A stretch of DNA of 64,000 nucleotides from Verrucomicrobiota bacterium (GCA_023416735.1 JAEZGX010000019.1:173665-237664); one strand, 5' to 3'. Shown: positions 16,972 to 25,227, counted from the first letter of the stretch. The notes: generated by a model not told the origin, from the sequence alone. Translations and numbers: made by a program.

Positions 16972-17811
16972 ATGAATTCACGTTATCGTTCCTTCATCTT
17001 AGCTATGGCAGCGGCTTCGCTGGTCGGATTTGCACAAGCGCAAAGTTCGACCTCGGGCTCGTCGTCGACGGGAGCCGGCGCAGGCCGGTCAACCGGCTCG
17101 GCGCCTGGATCCTCCACGTCGGCCTCGCCCTCGAGTTCGCAGAATCAAGGCGGCACCAGCAGTGGCTCGTCGACCATGCGCGGCTCATCGAGCGGCAGCA
17201 GCACCGATCGGTCGCACAGCATGAGTTCCACGGCGCATGGAAGCGCGAGCGGCAGTGCTGGCGCGGGATCGTTGCAGCGGGTGACTAAAGACTCGCTGGA
17301 CCATCAGCTCACGGCAAAAGCGTTGATCGGAAAAGACGTTCACGACTCGGCCGGCGAGAAGATCGGCGAAGTCGAGGATATCGTGCTCGATGCGAGTCAG
17401 CTCTCGCAGCTCGCGAGCGCGTTCATGAATCGCGATACGGACACGCGTTCTTCGAGTGCGAGCACGACGGGTGCAGCGGGTTCGACGGGCGCGCGTTCGA
17501 CGGACACGTATGCCGCGGGTGCGGCGGGCGACGGTGCGTCGGCGACGGGTGGACGCAGCGACGTCAATGTGGGTCGTTCGAGCTTGGAGTCGCAGGCTCG
17601 GTCGGCGATTTCGGGCGCGATGTCGGGATCGGGTCCGGCGGCCATTGTGTCCGCGGGCGGCCTGATGGGTATCGGGCAAGACTTGATCCGCGTTCCGTTG
17701 TCGCAGCTTCGCTATGATGCGAATGAAGACCGCGTGACGCTGGACGTTTCCCGCGAGCAGATCAGCAGTCTCCGGGAATCGGATACAACGAGCAGCCGCG
17801 TGGCAGAATAA
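16972..17811 (+). CDS. Exported PRC-barrel protein with Ser/Gly/Thr-rich low-complexity inserts
   Basis: This 279-aa protein has a signal peptide (residues 1-23, ending FAQAQ). A Ser/Gly/Thr-rich segment of about 75 residues follows. The first half of a PRC barrel is at about residues 111-140 (LTAKALIGKDVHDSAGEKIG, then EVEDIVLDASQLSQL). A second low-complexity insert covers about 150-205, and the barrel's second half is at about 210-262 (GLMGIGQDLIRVPLSQLRYD, then ANEDRVTLDVSREQI). PRC-barrel proteins of this exported type are often linked to envelope stress; the ligand is unknown. It is monocistronic with a strong TTCG-loop terminator. The 287-bp upstream spacer shows no gene. Confidence 0.75.
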   Translation: MNSRYRSFILAMAAASLVGFAQAQSSTSGSSSTGAGAGRSTGSAPGSSTSASPSSSQNQGGTSSGSSTMRGSSSGSSTDRSHSMSSTAHGSASGSAGAGSLQRVTKDSLDHQLTAKALIGKDVHDSAGEKIGEVEDIVLDASQLSQLASAFMNRDTDTRSSSASTTGAAGSTGARSTDTYAAGAAGDGASATGGRSDVNVGRSSLESQARSAISGAMSGSGPAAIVSAGGLMGIGQDLIRVPLSQLRYDANEDRVTLDVSREQISSLRESDTTSSRVAE

Positions 17812-17833
17812 TTGGGAAGTTGTTTGGTGATTC

Positions 17834-17865
17834 GAGCCGCGCCTTCGGGGCGCGGCTCTTGTTTT
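17834..17865 (+). terminator. Rho-independent terminator with TTCG loop
   Basis: GAGCCGCGCC (17834-17843) pairs with GGCGCGGCTC (17849-17858) around a stable TTCG-type loop, followed by TTGTTTT. It is 23 bp after the PRC-barrel gene stop. Confidence 0.92.
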
Positions 17866-17911
17866 ATGCGCGGGCGGAACGGGGGAGCGCGGGCGTGGTC
17901 GGTCCGGGATT

Positions 17912-18172
17912 ATGGAAAACGCCACACGTAGAAATCGGAAAGCACGGCGGCAGGGTTTGGTGCGTTCGCCGAAAGGCAAAGCGCGCACGAAGCGAAGCAC
18001 GCCGGCTTCGGAAGCGACGCCACGGGCAGGACGGCCGGTCGGAGCGGAAAAGCCGAACGCGCGGAGGAAGAGCACGGTGACGACGCGGAAGGCGGAACGT
18101 CAGAAGAAAAGTGCGGGGAAGGTGGTGCGGGCAGTGATGCCGAAGCGCGCGCGGAAGGTGGAGCGCGAGTAG
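17912..18172 (+). CDS. Small, highly basic Lys/Arg/Ala/Thr-rich protein
   Basis: This 86-aa product is extremely basic, with almost one residue in three being Lys or Arg and few hydrophobics. It contains no recognised domain. The composition (KARTKR, KPNARRKSTVTTRKAERQKK, VMPKRARKVERE) resembles histone-H1-like or nucleoid-associated tails. The codons have the high G/C third position of real genes here, and the frame stays open between a strong terminator and the next gene. The ribosome binding site is weak and the call is uncertain; a non-coding GC-rich stretch could also give such an open frame. Confidence 0.45.
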   Translation: MENATRRNRKARRQGLVRSPKGKARTKRSTPASEATPRAGRPVGAEKPNARRKSTVTTRKAERQKKSAGKVVRAVMPKRARKVERE

Positions 18173-18355
18173 AGGGCGGCGAGGATCCGATAGGAGCCTT
18201 CGCTTCGTCGGAGACTCCGATGGCGAAAAGGGACTCCGTCTTCGTAATGCGGGCGTGGGTTTCTTGATGGAGCGAAACGTTCGCGCGTTTCGCTGCCGGC
18301 GAGCGGGTGAAGTTTCGCTGGAGCTTGGGGCACGGATGTTGGAGCGTCGCGGCCC

Positions 18356-19300
18356 GTGCTCTCTTATCTCGATTTGTTGCTGTTGATCCTTCCGGTATTC
18401 GCGTTGATCGCGGTCGGGGTGGTGCTGCGGCGCGTGCACTGGGTGGAGGGCGCGGCGGAGGCGAGCATCATCCGGCTTGTGATCAACCTGTGCATGCCGT
18501 GCCTGATCTTCGAGTCGGTGACGGGTAATGCATCGTTGCGGGAACCGGTGAATGTGTTGATGCCGCCGCTGGTCGGATTCGTGACGACAGCGGTGACGAT
18601 CGGCGTGGCGTTTCGGGTGGGGAAATGGATCGGGCTGACGACGGGCACGGGCTTGCGGACCTTTGCACTGGCGGCGGGAATCGCGAACTACGGCTACCTG
18701 CCTTTGCCGATCATGGCGGCGATGTTTGGGCCGGAGAGTCGAGGTGTGCTGCTGGTGCACAACATCGGCGTGGAGGCGGCAATTTGGACGGTGGGTGTGC
18801 TGGTGTTGAGCGGGTTGTCGCTGAAGGAAGGGTGGCGGCGGCTGTTGAGTCCGGTGGTGATCACGCTGGTGATTTCGGTGATCGTGAATCTCGCGGGATG
18901 GGCGCCGTTGTTGCCGAAATGGTTTTTGGAGTTGGTGCACGGACCGGCGGTGTGCGCGATTCCGCTGGGCCTGTTGATGACGGGAGTGAACCTGGCGAAT
19001 CACTTGAGCGAGCCGCGCGCGCTGTTTGCGCCGCGGGTGTCGGTCGGATCGATGGTGGTGAGGCTGGGCTTGTTGCCGCCGGCGTTTTTGGCGCTGGCAA
19101 AGTGGGGGCCGTTTTCGACGGAGCTAAAGCAAGTCATCGTGGTGCAAGGGGCGATGCCGTCGGCGGTGATACCGATCATCATTGCGCAGCATTTTGGCGG
19201 CCGGGCGCTGACGGCGGTGCAGGTGGTGTTGGGAACGACAGCGCTCGCGGTGGCGATGACGCCGCTATGGTTACGGATTGGATTGGCATGGGCGATTTGA
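18356..19300 (+). CDS. AEC family transporter (auxin efflux carrier-like permease)
   Basis: This 314-aa inner-membrane permease has about ten transmembrane helices in two groups of five, as in the AEC (malonate/auxin carrier) family. Typical blocks are LILPVFALIAVGVVLRRVHW in helix 1, LVINLCMPCLIFESV in helix 2 with the conserved N-x-x-x-P break, AAGIANYGYLPLPIMAAMFG, and PSAVIPIIIAQHFGG near the C-terminus. The start is GTG 18356. Substrates in this family are organic anions; the specific one is not readable. It stands alone between the basic protein and terC genes. Confidence 0.88.
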   Translation: MLSYLDLLLLILPVFALIAVGVVLRRVHWVEGAAEASIIRLVINLCMPCLIFESVTGNASLREPVNVLMPPLVGFVTTAVTIGVAFRVGKWIGLTTGTGLRTFALAAGIANYGYLPLPIMAAMFGPESRGVLLVHNIGVEAAIWTVGVLVLSGLSLKEGWRRLLSPVVITLVISVIVNLAGWAPLLPKWFLELVHGPAVCAIPLGLLMTGVNLANHLSEPRALFAPRVSVGSMVVRLGLLPPAFLALAKWGPFSTELKQVIVVQGAMPSAVIPIIIAQHFGGRALTAVQVVLGTTALAVAMTPLWLRIGLAWAI

Positions 19301-19408
19301 GGTCGCGATAAAGGCGCGCCCATCGGCGCGAAGTGGTTGAAAAGATCGGGAGATTTCCAGCGGACAGGGCGTTGACCGGTTCGAGGGCAGCGGTTTGCGT
19401 GGCGCACC

Positions 19409-20167
19409 ATGATTGAAGCGCTTTCCGATCCGCAGGCCTGGGTATCACTGCTCACATTGACGGCGCTCGAGATCGTGCTGGGGATCGACAACGTGATTTT
19501 CATCTCGATCCTCGCGGGCAAGCTGCCGCAGGAGCAGCAGAAGAAGGCGCGTCAGCTGGGGCTGACGCTGGCGTTGGTGACGCGAATCCTGCTGCTGTTG
19601 AGCCTCACGTGGATCATGAGACTGACGGCGCCGTTGTTCACGTTGCCCGTGCTGAACCAGGAAGTGTCGGGGCGGGATCTGGTGCTCTTGTTGGGCGGGC
19701 TGTTCTTAATTTGGAAGAGCGTGAAGGAGGTGCACGAAAAGCTGGAGGAGCCGGATGGACATCTGACGGCGACGAAGGCGCGCGCGTCGTTTTCGGGAGT
19801 GATCGTGCAGATTCTGATCCTCGATATCGTGTTCTCGCTCGATTCGGTGATCACGGCCGTCGGCATGGCGGACAAGCTGTGGGTGATGGTGACGGCGGTG
19901 ATCGTGGCGATCGGGGTGATGCTGGCGTTTGCGGGCGCGATCAGCGATTTCGTGAACAAACATCCCACGCTAAAGATGCTGGCGCTGAGCTTTCTAATTT
20001 TGATCGGCGTGATGCTCGTCGGCGAAGGGCTCGGGCGGCACATCCCGAAGGGGTATATCTACTTCTCCATGGCGTTCGCGTTCGCGGTGGAGATGTTGAA
20101 CCTGAAGATGCGATCGAAAGGGAAATCGAAGCGCGATCCGGTAGAGCTGCACCAGCCGTATCGATGA
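19409..20167 (+). CDS. TerC family integral membrane protein
   Basis: This 252-aa polytopic membrane protein has the TerC signature LEIVLGIDNVIFISILAGKL (residues 21-40) with its conserved Asp-Asn. The second repeat is ILILDIVFSLDSVITAVGMA (about 137-156) with the paired Asp. There are about seven transmembrane helices and a basic C-terminus. TerC-like proteins export Mn2+ or act with tellurium-resistance systems. The acidic residues in both repeats are kept, so metal transport is plausible. No yybP-ykoY-type riboswitch could be recognised in the 108-bp upstream spacer. Confidence 0.9.
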   Translation: MIEALSDPQAWVSLLTLTALEIVLGIDNVIFISILAGKLPQEQQKKARQLGLTLALVTRILLLLSLTWIMRLTAPLFTLPVLNQEVSGRDLVLLLGGLFLIWKSVKEVHEKLEEPDGHLTATKARASFSGVIVQILILDIVFSLDSVITAVGMADKLWVMVTAVIVAIGVMLAFAGAISDFVNKHPTLKMLALSFLILIGVMLVGEGLGRHIPKGYIYFSMAFAFAVEMLNLKMRSKGKSKRDPVELHQPYR

Positions 20168-20318
20168 ATGGGTGACGAGGCCGGCGGAGCGGGAAGGCGA
20201 AGCTGCGGGAGCGGGAGGAGAGGAAGAGCGGGAAGAGAGGCTTCGCTTCGCTCAGGATGGGCGAGATGAGAAGATGAGAGGGTGGTGGAGCGCGGCAGGA
20301 CCGCGCCGCACAGGCACG

Positions 20319-20346
20319 AAAAAGGGCGGGGTTTTTGGCCCCGCCC
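20319..20346 (-). terminator. Terminator / REP-like hairpin after the PEP-CTERM gene
   Basis: GGGCGGGG (20324-20331) pairs with CCCCGCCC (20339-20346), preceded by AAAAA at 20319-20323. On the minus strand this is a stem followed by TTTTT, placed about 50 bp after the stop at 20396. The arm ends in CCGCCCTA like the repeats at 1372 and 8550, so a dispersed palindrome may have been recruited as terminator. Confidence 0.75.
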
Positions 20347-20395
20347 TAGAATGATGTTGCTGCTCGATCGATGACGCGCGTGGTGCCTGGCAAAC

Positions 20396-21115
20396 TCAGG
20401 AAGCAATCGTCACTGGCGAACGGAAGCGGCGGAATGCGATGAAACCGACCAGAAGCAGCGCGGCGCCGAGCGCGTAGGTGGAGGGCTCGGGCACGGGCGT
20501 CATGTCGAAGGTCGCGTAGAGACTGAGGTCGGCGATGCTCCCTTCGGCAATCGAAGCGCCGTCCCCGATTCCGAACTCAGGATGCGAGAGGTGCAGATTG
20601 AAGTTCACGGTGGAGCCGTTGAGCGCGAGCGGATTCACGGCAGAGTAACCGACAAGGAAGAGATCGGGGACGTTGCCGACGCCGCTGCCGTTGGCGGTGT
20701 TATCAATCGAGAACAGAAGCGTGGTGAGCTTGAAATCGAGCACGCCATGATCCGGGAGATTCAGATAGAGGTCCATGGCCGCCCACGAAGCCGTGGTGCC
20801 GAGCAAGGTGATGCCATTGCGAATCGAGATCGAACCGAGATCGAGCTGTTCACCGGCGGCAACGTTCGAGAAAACGGCACCGGTGAAACCGATGGACGTC
20901 GTCGTGTCGTTGTAGGGAGCGGCCGGGCGGTAAGGAACGCCGGATTCAAAAAGTGAGACCACCGGACCGTTGCTCACGCTGGTAAACGTAAGTCCCGGAT
21001 CGACGAATTCTCCATAGCTCGAGCCGCTGAGAATCAGCTGAGCGTGTGCCGTGGGAACGGCAGTTGCGATGGCCAGGGTCGATGCCGCCAGCAGGGATTT
21101 GAGAAATGAATGCAT
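20396..21115 (-). CDS. PEP-CTERM sorting-signal surface protein
   Basis: This 239-aa exported protein has a signal peptide (residues 1-25, SLLAASTLAIATAVPTAHAQ). The beta-rich body shows repeated short strands (GSSYGEFVDPGLTFTSVSNG, NFNLHLSHPEFGIGDGASI), resembling choice-of-anchor domains. It ends with a PEP-CTERM tail: VPEPSTYALGAALLLVGFIA and then RRFR. That tail directs cleavage and anchoring by an exosortase (EpsH/XrtA) system, typically of exopolysaccharide-producing bacteria. No exosortase gene is in this window. The body has few charged residues and no catalytic motif, so a structural or matrix role is likely. Confidence 0.88.
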   Translation of the reverse strand: MHSFLKSLLAASTLAIATAVPTAHAQLILSGSSYGEFVDPGLTFTSVSNGPVVSLFESGVPYRPAAPYNDTTTSIGFTGAVFSNVAAGEQLDLGSISIRNGITLLGTTASWAAMDLYLNLPDHGVLDFKLTTLLFSIDNTANGSGVGNVPDLFLVGYSAVNPLALNGSTVNFNLHLSHPEFGIGDGASIAEGSIADLSLYATFDMTPVPEPSTYALGAALLLVGFIAFRRFRSPVTIAS

Positions 21116-21267
21116 GGTGCGAATAGCTTTTCACCGTTTCCGGCGACCGGCTGGCGCGGCGGACGGAATGGTGCGGCGATGGACAACCGAATCAATCGCG
21201 GGAGCTTGTTCGCGTGGCTGAACGGCAGGTAGGCAAAACCCCGAGGGCGGAGGCGGATGCGGAGATT

Positions 21268-21609
21268 TCAGCGTCCGCCGGCACGAGCCGGGGCGCGGCG
21301 GCGAAGGAGCTGGCCGTCGAAGCGGTCGAGCAGGAAATCGAGGGCGCGAAGCGGATCGGCATTCGCGACGCTGGCGAGGAGCGTGGGACCGCCTAGATCG
21401 AGTTCTCCCTTGGCGGTAAAGCGATCTTCTTCGGAGGCATGTGCGTCCTGCGTCATGTCGATCCGGATACGGACGATGTCGTCGTCATACTGGAGGACGC
21501 GCGCGATTTTTTCGAACGCGAGCAAGCGAGCTTCGGGGCTCAAGCCGACGTTTACGTCGCGAAAAACAATGTTCTCCGAAAGCAGCGGGGAAGAGAAAGG
21601 GGATTCCAT
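21268..21609 (-). CDS. HPF/RaiA-like ribosome-associated family protein
   Basis: This 113-aa protein resembles ribosome hibernation factors. NIVFRDVNVGLSPEARLLAF is followed by EKIARVLQYDDDIVRIRIDM, with a later ALDFLLDRFDGQLLRRRA helix. This matches the beta-alpha-beta-beta-beta-alpha arrangement of HPF/RaiA, in which a helix of basic residues contacts the decoding centre. The family's usual basic strand residues are only partly present, so it may be a diverged member with a different partner. A 24-bp perfect palindrome lies 51 bp upstream of its start. The tex gene on the same strand ends 155 bp upstream. Confidence 0.62.
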   Translation of the reverse strand: MESPFSSPLLSENIVFRDVNVGLSPEARLLAFEKIARVLQYDDDIVRIRIDMTQDAHASEEDRFTAKGELDLGGPTLLASVANADPLRALDFLLDRFDGQLLRRRAPARAGGR

Positions 21610-21659
21610 CAGGTGAGGATGGACCCGTTCCGGCTGCGTTGGTTTGGTGGAAAATGTCG

Positions 21660-21683
21660 GAGCAATCCCACGTGGGATTGCTC
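21660..21683. repeat. Perfect 24-bp palindrome upstream of the HPF-like gene
   Basis: GAGCAATCCCAC at 21660-21671 is followed immediately by its exact reverse complement (21672-21683). It has no loop and no T-run. It may be a protein-binding site or a REP-type repeat. It lies between tex (stop 21764) and the HPF-like gene (start 21609). Confidence 0.6.
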
Positions 21684-21763
21684 AGATCGCGAACGAGGAG
21701 CTGCGATGCCGTCGGCAGAGGAGTTGTCGCCAACAGGTGCCGCGTTGGGCAACGCGCCCAGAG

Positions 21764-24097
21764 CTAGCGCTTCTTGTTGAGAGCGGCGGAGAACCAGTCG
21801 TTGTTGAGCGTTTGGGGCGCGCGTGGGGCAGGGGCGGAGTTGCGCGGACCGGGAGACGTGCGCGAGCCGGGAGACGTGCGAGGCGGGGGCGTTCCGCCGG
21901 CACTCGTCGATCGGATCTCCGGGCGCGAGCGCATGGACAACGAGATGCGATTTCGTGGCAGGTCGACCTCGATGACGGTGACCATGACCTTCTGCTGCGG
22001 CTTCACGACTGCGGAGGGATCCTTGACGAAAGTGTCGGCGAGCTGGCTGACGTGGACGAGGCCATCCTGGTGAACGCCGACGTCAACGAAGGCTCCGAAT
22101 GCGGTGACGTTGGTCACGATCCCGGGGAGGCGCATGCCGGGCTTAAGGTCTTTCGGCTCGTGGACGGACGCGTCGAAGGAGAAGACCTCGAATTTTTCGC
22201 GCGGGTCGCGGCCGGGCTTGGCGAGCTCGGCCATGATATCGGTGAGGGTGGGCAGACCGACATCGGCGGTGACGTAGTTTTCGAGTTTGATCTTAGCGCG
22301 GAGTTTTCCGTCGCGCATAAGATCGGCGACAGTGGCGCCGTGATCGGCGGCCATTTTTTCGACGAGCGCGTAGCGCTCCGGGTGAACGGCGCTGGCGTCG
22401 AGCGGGTGGGCGGCGTCGCGAATGCGGAGAAAGCCGGCGGCTTGTTCGAAGGCTTTCGGTCCGAGGCGCGGAACCTCCTTGAGGTCGGCGCGGGATTTGA
22501 AGGGGCCTTTTTCGTTGCGGCGCGCGACGATGGCAGCGGCGACGGCGGCGTTGAGGCCGGAGACGTAGGACAGAAGTTGCTTCGAGGCGGTGTTGAGTTC
22601 GACGCCGACGCCGTTGACGGAGCTGACGACGGTGTCGTCGAGCGAGCGCTTGAGAGCGATCTGGTCGACATCGTGCTGGTATTGGCCGACGCCGATGGAT
22701 TTCGGATCGAGCTTCACGAGTTCGGCGAGCGGATCCATGAGTCTCCGTCCGATGGATACAGCGCCGCGGACGGTGAGATCGTGATCGGGGAATTCTTCGC
22801 GGGCGACCTCGCTGGCGGAGTAGATGGATGCGCCGGATTCGTTGACCATCACGATCGGGATGGTGGCGGGCAGGCCGATCTTGCGGACGAAGGCTTCGGT
22901 TTCGCGGCCGGCGGTGCCGTTGCCGATGGCGATAGCCTCGACGTTGAAGAACTGAACGAAGCCGGCGAGTTTCGACTTCGCTTCGTCTTCGTGGCGGTCG
23001 GGATAGACGACGTCGTTGTGCAGGAGTTTTCCCTGGCGATCGAGGAGGACGACCTTGCAGCCGGTGCGGAAGCCCGGATCGATGGCCATGACGGCGCGCT
23101 GGCCGAGCGGCGGGGCGAGGAGGAGTTCGCGGAGATTGTCGGTGAAGACCTTGATGGCGGCTTCGTCGGCGCGCTTTTTGGACTCGAGGCGCATCTCGGT
23201 TTCCATGGCGGGGCAAAGAAGGCGTTTGCAGGCGTCGGCGACGGCGGTGCGAACTTCGTTCGCGCTCGAGCATGCGACGGGTTTGACGAAGAGCGGAGCG
23301 ACTTCGGCGACGGCGATGGCTTCGTCGGGCAGCGTGATCCGCATCATGAGGAACGATTCCTTTTCGCCGCGGCGCATGGCGAGGATGCGGTGGGACGGAG
23401 CTTTCGCGAGCGGTTCGCTCCACTCGAAGTAATCCTTGAATTTGGCGGCTTCGGGCGAGCTGTCCTTGCCGATGAGGACCTTGGACGAAACGATGGCGTC
23501 GGACTGGTAGCGGGCGCGGAGTTTGGCGCGCGCGGTTTTGTCGTCGCTGATGCGTTCGGCGATGATGTCACGGGCGCCGGCGAGCGCTTCCTCCACCGAT
23601 TCGATTTTCGATTTCTGGTTCTTGCCGTCGTCGGCGACGTATTCACGTCCCACATACGCCTGAGCGGACGCGAGTGCGTCGGTGGCGGGGTCCTGGGCGA
23701 AAATCAGGTCGGCGAGCGGTTCGAGGCCCTTTTCCTTGGCGATGGTGGCGCGCGTGCGTTTCTTGGGGCGGAAAGGCAGGTAGATGTCTTCGAGCGCGGC
23801 GAGGGTGTCGGCGGCGTTGAGCGATTTTTCCAGCTCGGGCGTGAGGAGGTTGCGCTCCTTCAGCGAGGCGACGATGGCGGCGCGGCGCTCGTCGATGGCG
23901 TTGAGTTGTTCGAGACGATCGCGGATGGCAAGGACCTGGACCTCGTCGAGTTCGCCGGTGGCTTCCTTGCGGTAGCGGGCGATGAAAGGCACGGTGGCGC
24001 CCTCGGCGAGAAGCTGCGCGGTGGCGGCAACTTGAAACACTTTGACGTTGAGTTCCTGGGCGAGGCGCAGGACGTGGTCCGGATTGGGTTGGGCCAT
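21764..24097 (-). CDS. tex: Tex-family transcription accessory / RNA-binding protein
   Basis: This 777-aa Tex protein has the usual length and architecture. The N-terminal helical region is ATVPFIARYRKEATGELDEV at about residues 33-52. A YqgF-like RNase H fold includes AVMAIDPGFRTGCKVVLLDR (about 345). Helix-hairpin-helix modules follow (LSYVSGLNAAVAAAIVARRN; FKSRADLKEVPRLGPKAFEQ). A C-terminal S1 domain covers about 655-725 (GIVTNVTAFGAFVDVGVHQDG). The extreme C-terminus is a Ser/Pro/Arg-rich tail. Tex binds nucleic acid and affects transcription; its exact role is not settled. The start is ATG 24097 (MAQPNPDHVLRLAQELNVK); a TTG at 24142 is in frame but lacks similarity. Confidence 0.95.
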   Translation of the reverse strand: MAQPNPDHVLRLAQELNVKVFQVAATAQLLAEGATVPFIARYRKEATGELDEVQVLAIRDRLEQLNAIDERRAAIVASLKERNLLTPELEKSLNAADTLAALEDIYLPFRPKKRTRATIAKEKGLEPLADLIFAQDPATDALASAQAYVGREYVADDGKNQKSKIESVEEALAGARDIIAERISDDKTARAKLRARYQSDAIVSSKVLIGKDSSPEAAKFKDYFEWSEPLAKAPSHRILAMRRGEKESFLMMRITLPDEAIAVAEVAPLFVKPVACSSANEVRTAVADACKRLLCPAMETEMRLESKKRADEAAIKVFTDNLRELLLAPPLGQRAVMAIDPGFRTGCKVVLLDRQGKLLHNDVVYPDRHEDEAKSKLAGFVQFFNVEAIAIGNGTAGRETEAFVRKIGLPATIPIVMVNESGASIYSASEVAREEFPDHDLTVRGAVSIGRRLMDPLAELVKLDPKSIGVGQYQHDVDQIALKRSLDDTVVSSVNGVGVELNTASKQLLSYVSGLNAAVAAAIVARRNEKGPFKSRADLKEVPRLGPKAFEQAAGFLRIRDAAHPLDASAVHPERYALVEKMAADHGATVADLMRDGKLRAKIKLENYVTADVGLPTLTDIMAELAKPGRDPREKFEVFSFDASVHEPKDLKPGMRLPGIVTNVTAFGAFVDVGVHQDGLVHVSQLADTFVKDPSAVVKPQQKVMVTVIEVDLPRNRISLSMRSRPEIRSTSAGGTPPPRTSPGSRTSPGPRNSAPAPRAPQTLNNDWFSAALNKKR

Positions 24098-24223
24098 GAA
24101 GAAAGGAGTCGCCGATAGCAGTGGTGCGGCGGCGGTGCGCAAGCGGGAAACGCAGGTAAAATTGCTGTGAAGGCGGGAAATTTGGACCGCGTGTGTTCAG
24201 ATTTTGGAGACGCGGCCGATAAG

Positions 24224-24263
24224 ATGAGCCACGCCCCTGAGTGAGGGGCGTTTTTTATCTCAT
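24224..24263 (+). promoter_or_regulatory. Terminator-like hairpin enclosing a start codon
   Basis: ACGCCCCT (24231-24238) pairs with AGGGGCGT (24244-24251), followed by TTTTTT. Outer arms ATGAG (24224-24228) and CTCAT (24259-24263) extend the helix so that the first two bases of the ATG at 24262 would be paired. It lies in the divergent tex/TonB-C spacer, facing the TonB-C gene. It looks like an attenuator or translational switch, but a plain terminator for an unseen upstream transcript is possible. Confidence 0.5.
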
Positions 24264-24615
24264 GACTACGCGTTCGCTGCTTCGGCGGCTTTCCTTCGTT
24301 ATCGTTTCAATCTGCCTCTTTGCAGGGGCTCAGGCTGCGGATTTCGACGAGCAGCCGGTGCCGGTGAAGGCGGTGTCGCCGGAATACCCGGCGGAGATGA
24401 AGCGCGAGAGCGTTTCGGGCATCGTGATGTTGAGGCTCGTGATCGACGAGAATGGCGACGTGCTGGAGAAATCGGTTGCGAGGTCGACGCGCGCGGAATT
24501 CGAAGCGCCGGCGTTGGCGGCGATCGGGAAGTGGAAGTTCAAGCCCGCGCGCAAGGCCGGCGAGGCGGTGCGGGCGACGATCACGTTGCCGATCAAGTTC
24601 ACGGCCGAGAGCTGA
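24262..24615 (+). CDS. Small exported TonB C-terminal domain protein
   Basis: This 117-aa protein has a signal peptide (residues 1-25, LSFVIVSICLFAGAQA). One TonB-C domain follows (VKAVSPEYPAEMKRESVSGI; VMLRLVIDENGDVLEKSVAR; IGKWKFKPARKAGEAVRATI). As in the 262-aa protein at 6186-6974, the anchoring helix and proline linker of TonB are absent. It could be a periplasmic adaptor or inhibitor binding the same partners. A GTG at 24241 is an alternative start. There is no Shine-Dalgarno sequence before either start, and ATG 24262 lies inside a hairpin. A strong terminator follows at 24628. Confidence 0.75.
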   Translation: MTTRSLLRRLSFVIVSICLFAGAQAADFDEQPVPVKAVSPEYPAEMKRESVSGIVMLRLVIDENGDVLEKSVARSTRAEFEAPALAAIGKWKFKPARKAGEAVRATITLPIKFTAES

Positions 24616-24627
24616 GGAAGGAATTCG

Positions 24628-24662
24628 GCCGGCGGCGCAGACGTGACCGCCGGCTGGTTTTT
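24628..24662 (+). terminator. Rho-independent terminator
   Basis: GCCGGCGG (24628-24635) pairs with CCGCCGGC (24647-24654), followed by TGGTTTTTC. It is 13 bp after the TonB-C gene and before the thioredoxin-like gene. Confidence 0.85.
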
Positions 24663-24688
24663 CGCGGGAGAGTTGCTAGGGTGGGCGG

Positions 24689-25183
24689 ATGAACCGAATC
24701 CTAGCGATCTTGTTGATGATGAGTTGCGGACTGATGGCGCGCGCACAAAGCGGCGAGGCGGAGGTGTTGGAGCGCGAAATCGCCGAGCTGACGGCGCGGG
24801 ATCAAGTAACCGTGGTGCATTTCTGGGCGCCGTGGTGTGGCAACTGCAAACGCGAGATGCGGCCGGATGGCTGGGCGAAGTTTGTGGAGAGCAATCCCAA
24901 TGTGACCTTCGTGTTTCTCAATATTTGGCACGGTGGGATGGATCCGGCGCCGGGGTTGAAGGCCGGTGGACTCGGCGGGCAGAAGAATTTTATCGCGCGG
25001 ACACATCCGAATCCGTCGCGCAAGAAGGGCGAGCAGCTCGCGCGGTTCCTCGATCTGCCGGTCGGCTGGGTGCCGACGACCTGGGTGTTTCGCGCGAGCA
25101 AGCAACGTTATGCGCTGAACTACGGCGAAGTGCGCTTCGAGATGTTGCAGCAGATGGTCGATGACGCGGGACGGAAGTGGTGA
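24689..25183 (+). CDS. Exported TlpA/thioredoxin-like protein
   Basis: This 164-aa periplasmic thioredoxin-fold protein has a signal peptide at residues 1-19 (MNRILAILLMMSCGLMARAQ). The active site is VVHFWAPWCGNCKREM, a CGNC motif at about residues 50-53. The cis-Pro loop is GWVPTTWVF, with Pro before Thr-Thr. The family reduces or isomerises disulfides in exported proteins or cytochrome c. An insertion around GGMDPAPGLKAGGLGGQKNF between the active site and the cis-Pro loop is larger than in minimal TlpA. No cytochrome maturation genes are nearby. Confidence 0.85.
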   Translation: MNRILAILLMMSCGLMARAQSGEAEVLEREIAELTARDQVTVVHFWAPWCGNCKREMRPDGWAKFVESNPNVTFVFLNIWHGGMDPAPGLKAGGLGGQKNFIARTHPNPSRKKGEQLARFLDLPVGWVPTTWVFRASKQRYALNYGEVRFEMLQQMVDDAGRKW

Positions 25184-25227
25184 TGCCCCGGGCGGAAGCG
25201 CGCGATGGATGCTCCGCGCTTCCGCTG

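Noticed and set aside
19301..19408. yybP-ykoY Mn riboswitch before terC
   Set aside because: The 108-bp spacer lacks the conserved loop sequences; only ordinary GC-rich sequence is seen.
21644..24118. An 824-codon plus-strand open frame opposite tex
   Set aside because: Gly/Asp/Glu/Val-rich composition arises from the complement of GC-rich codons, and Tex on the other strand is complete and conserved.
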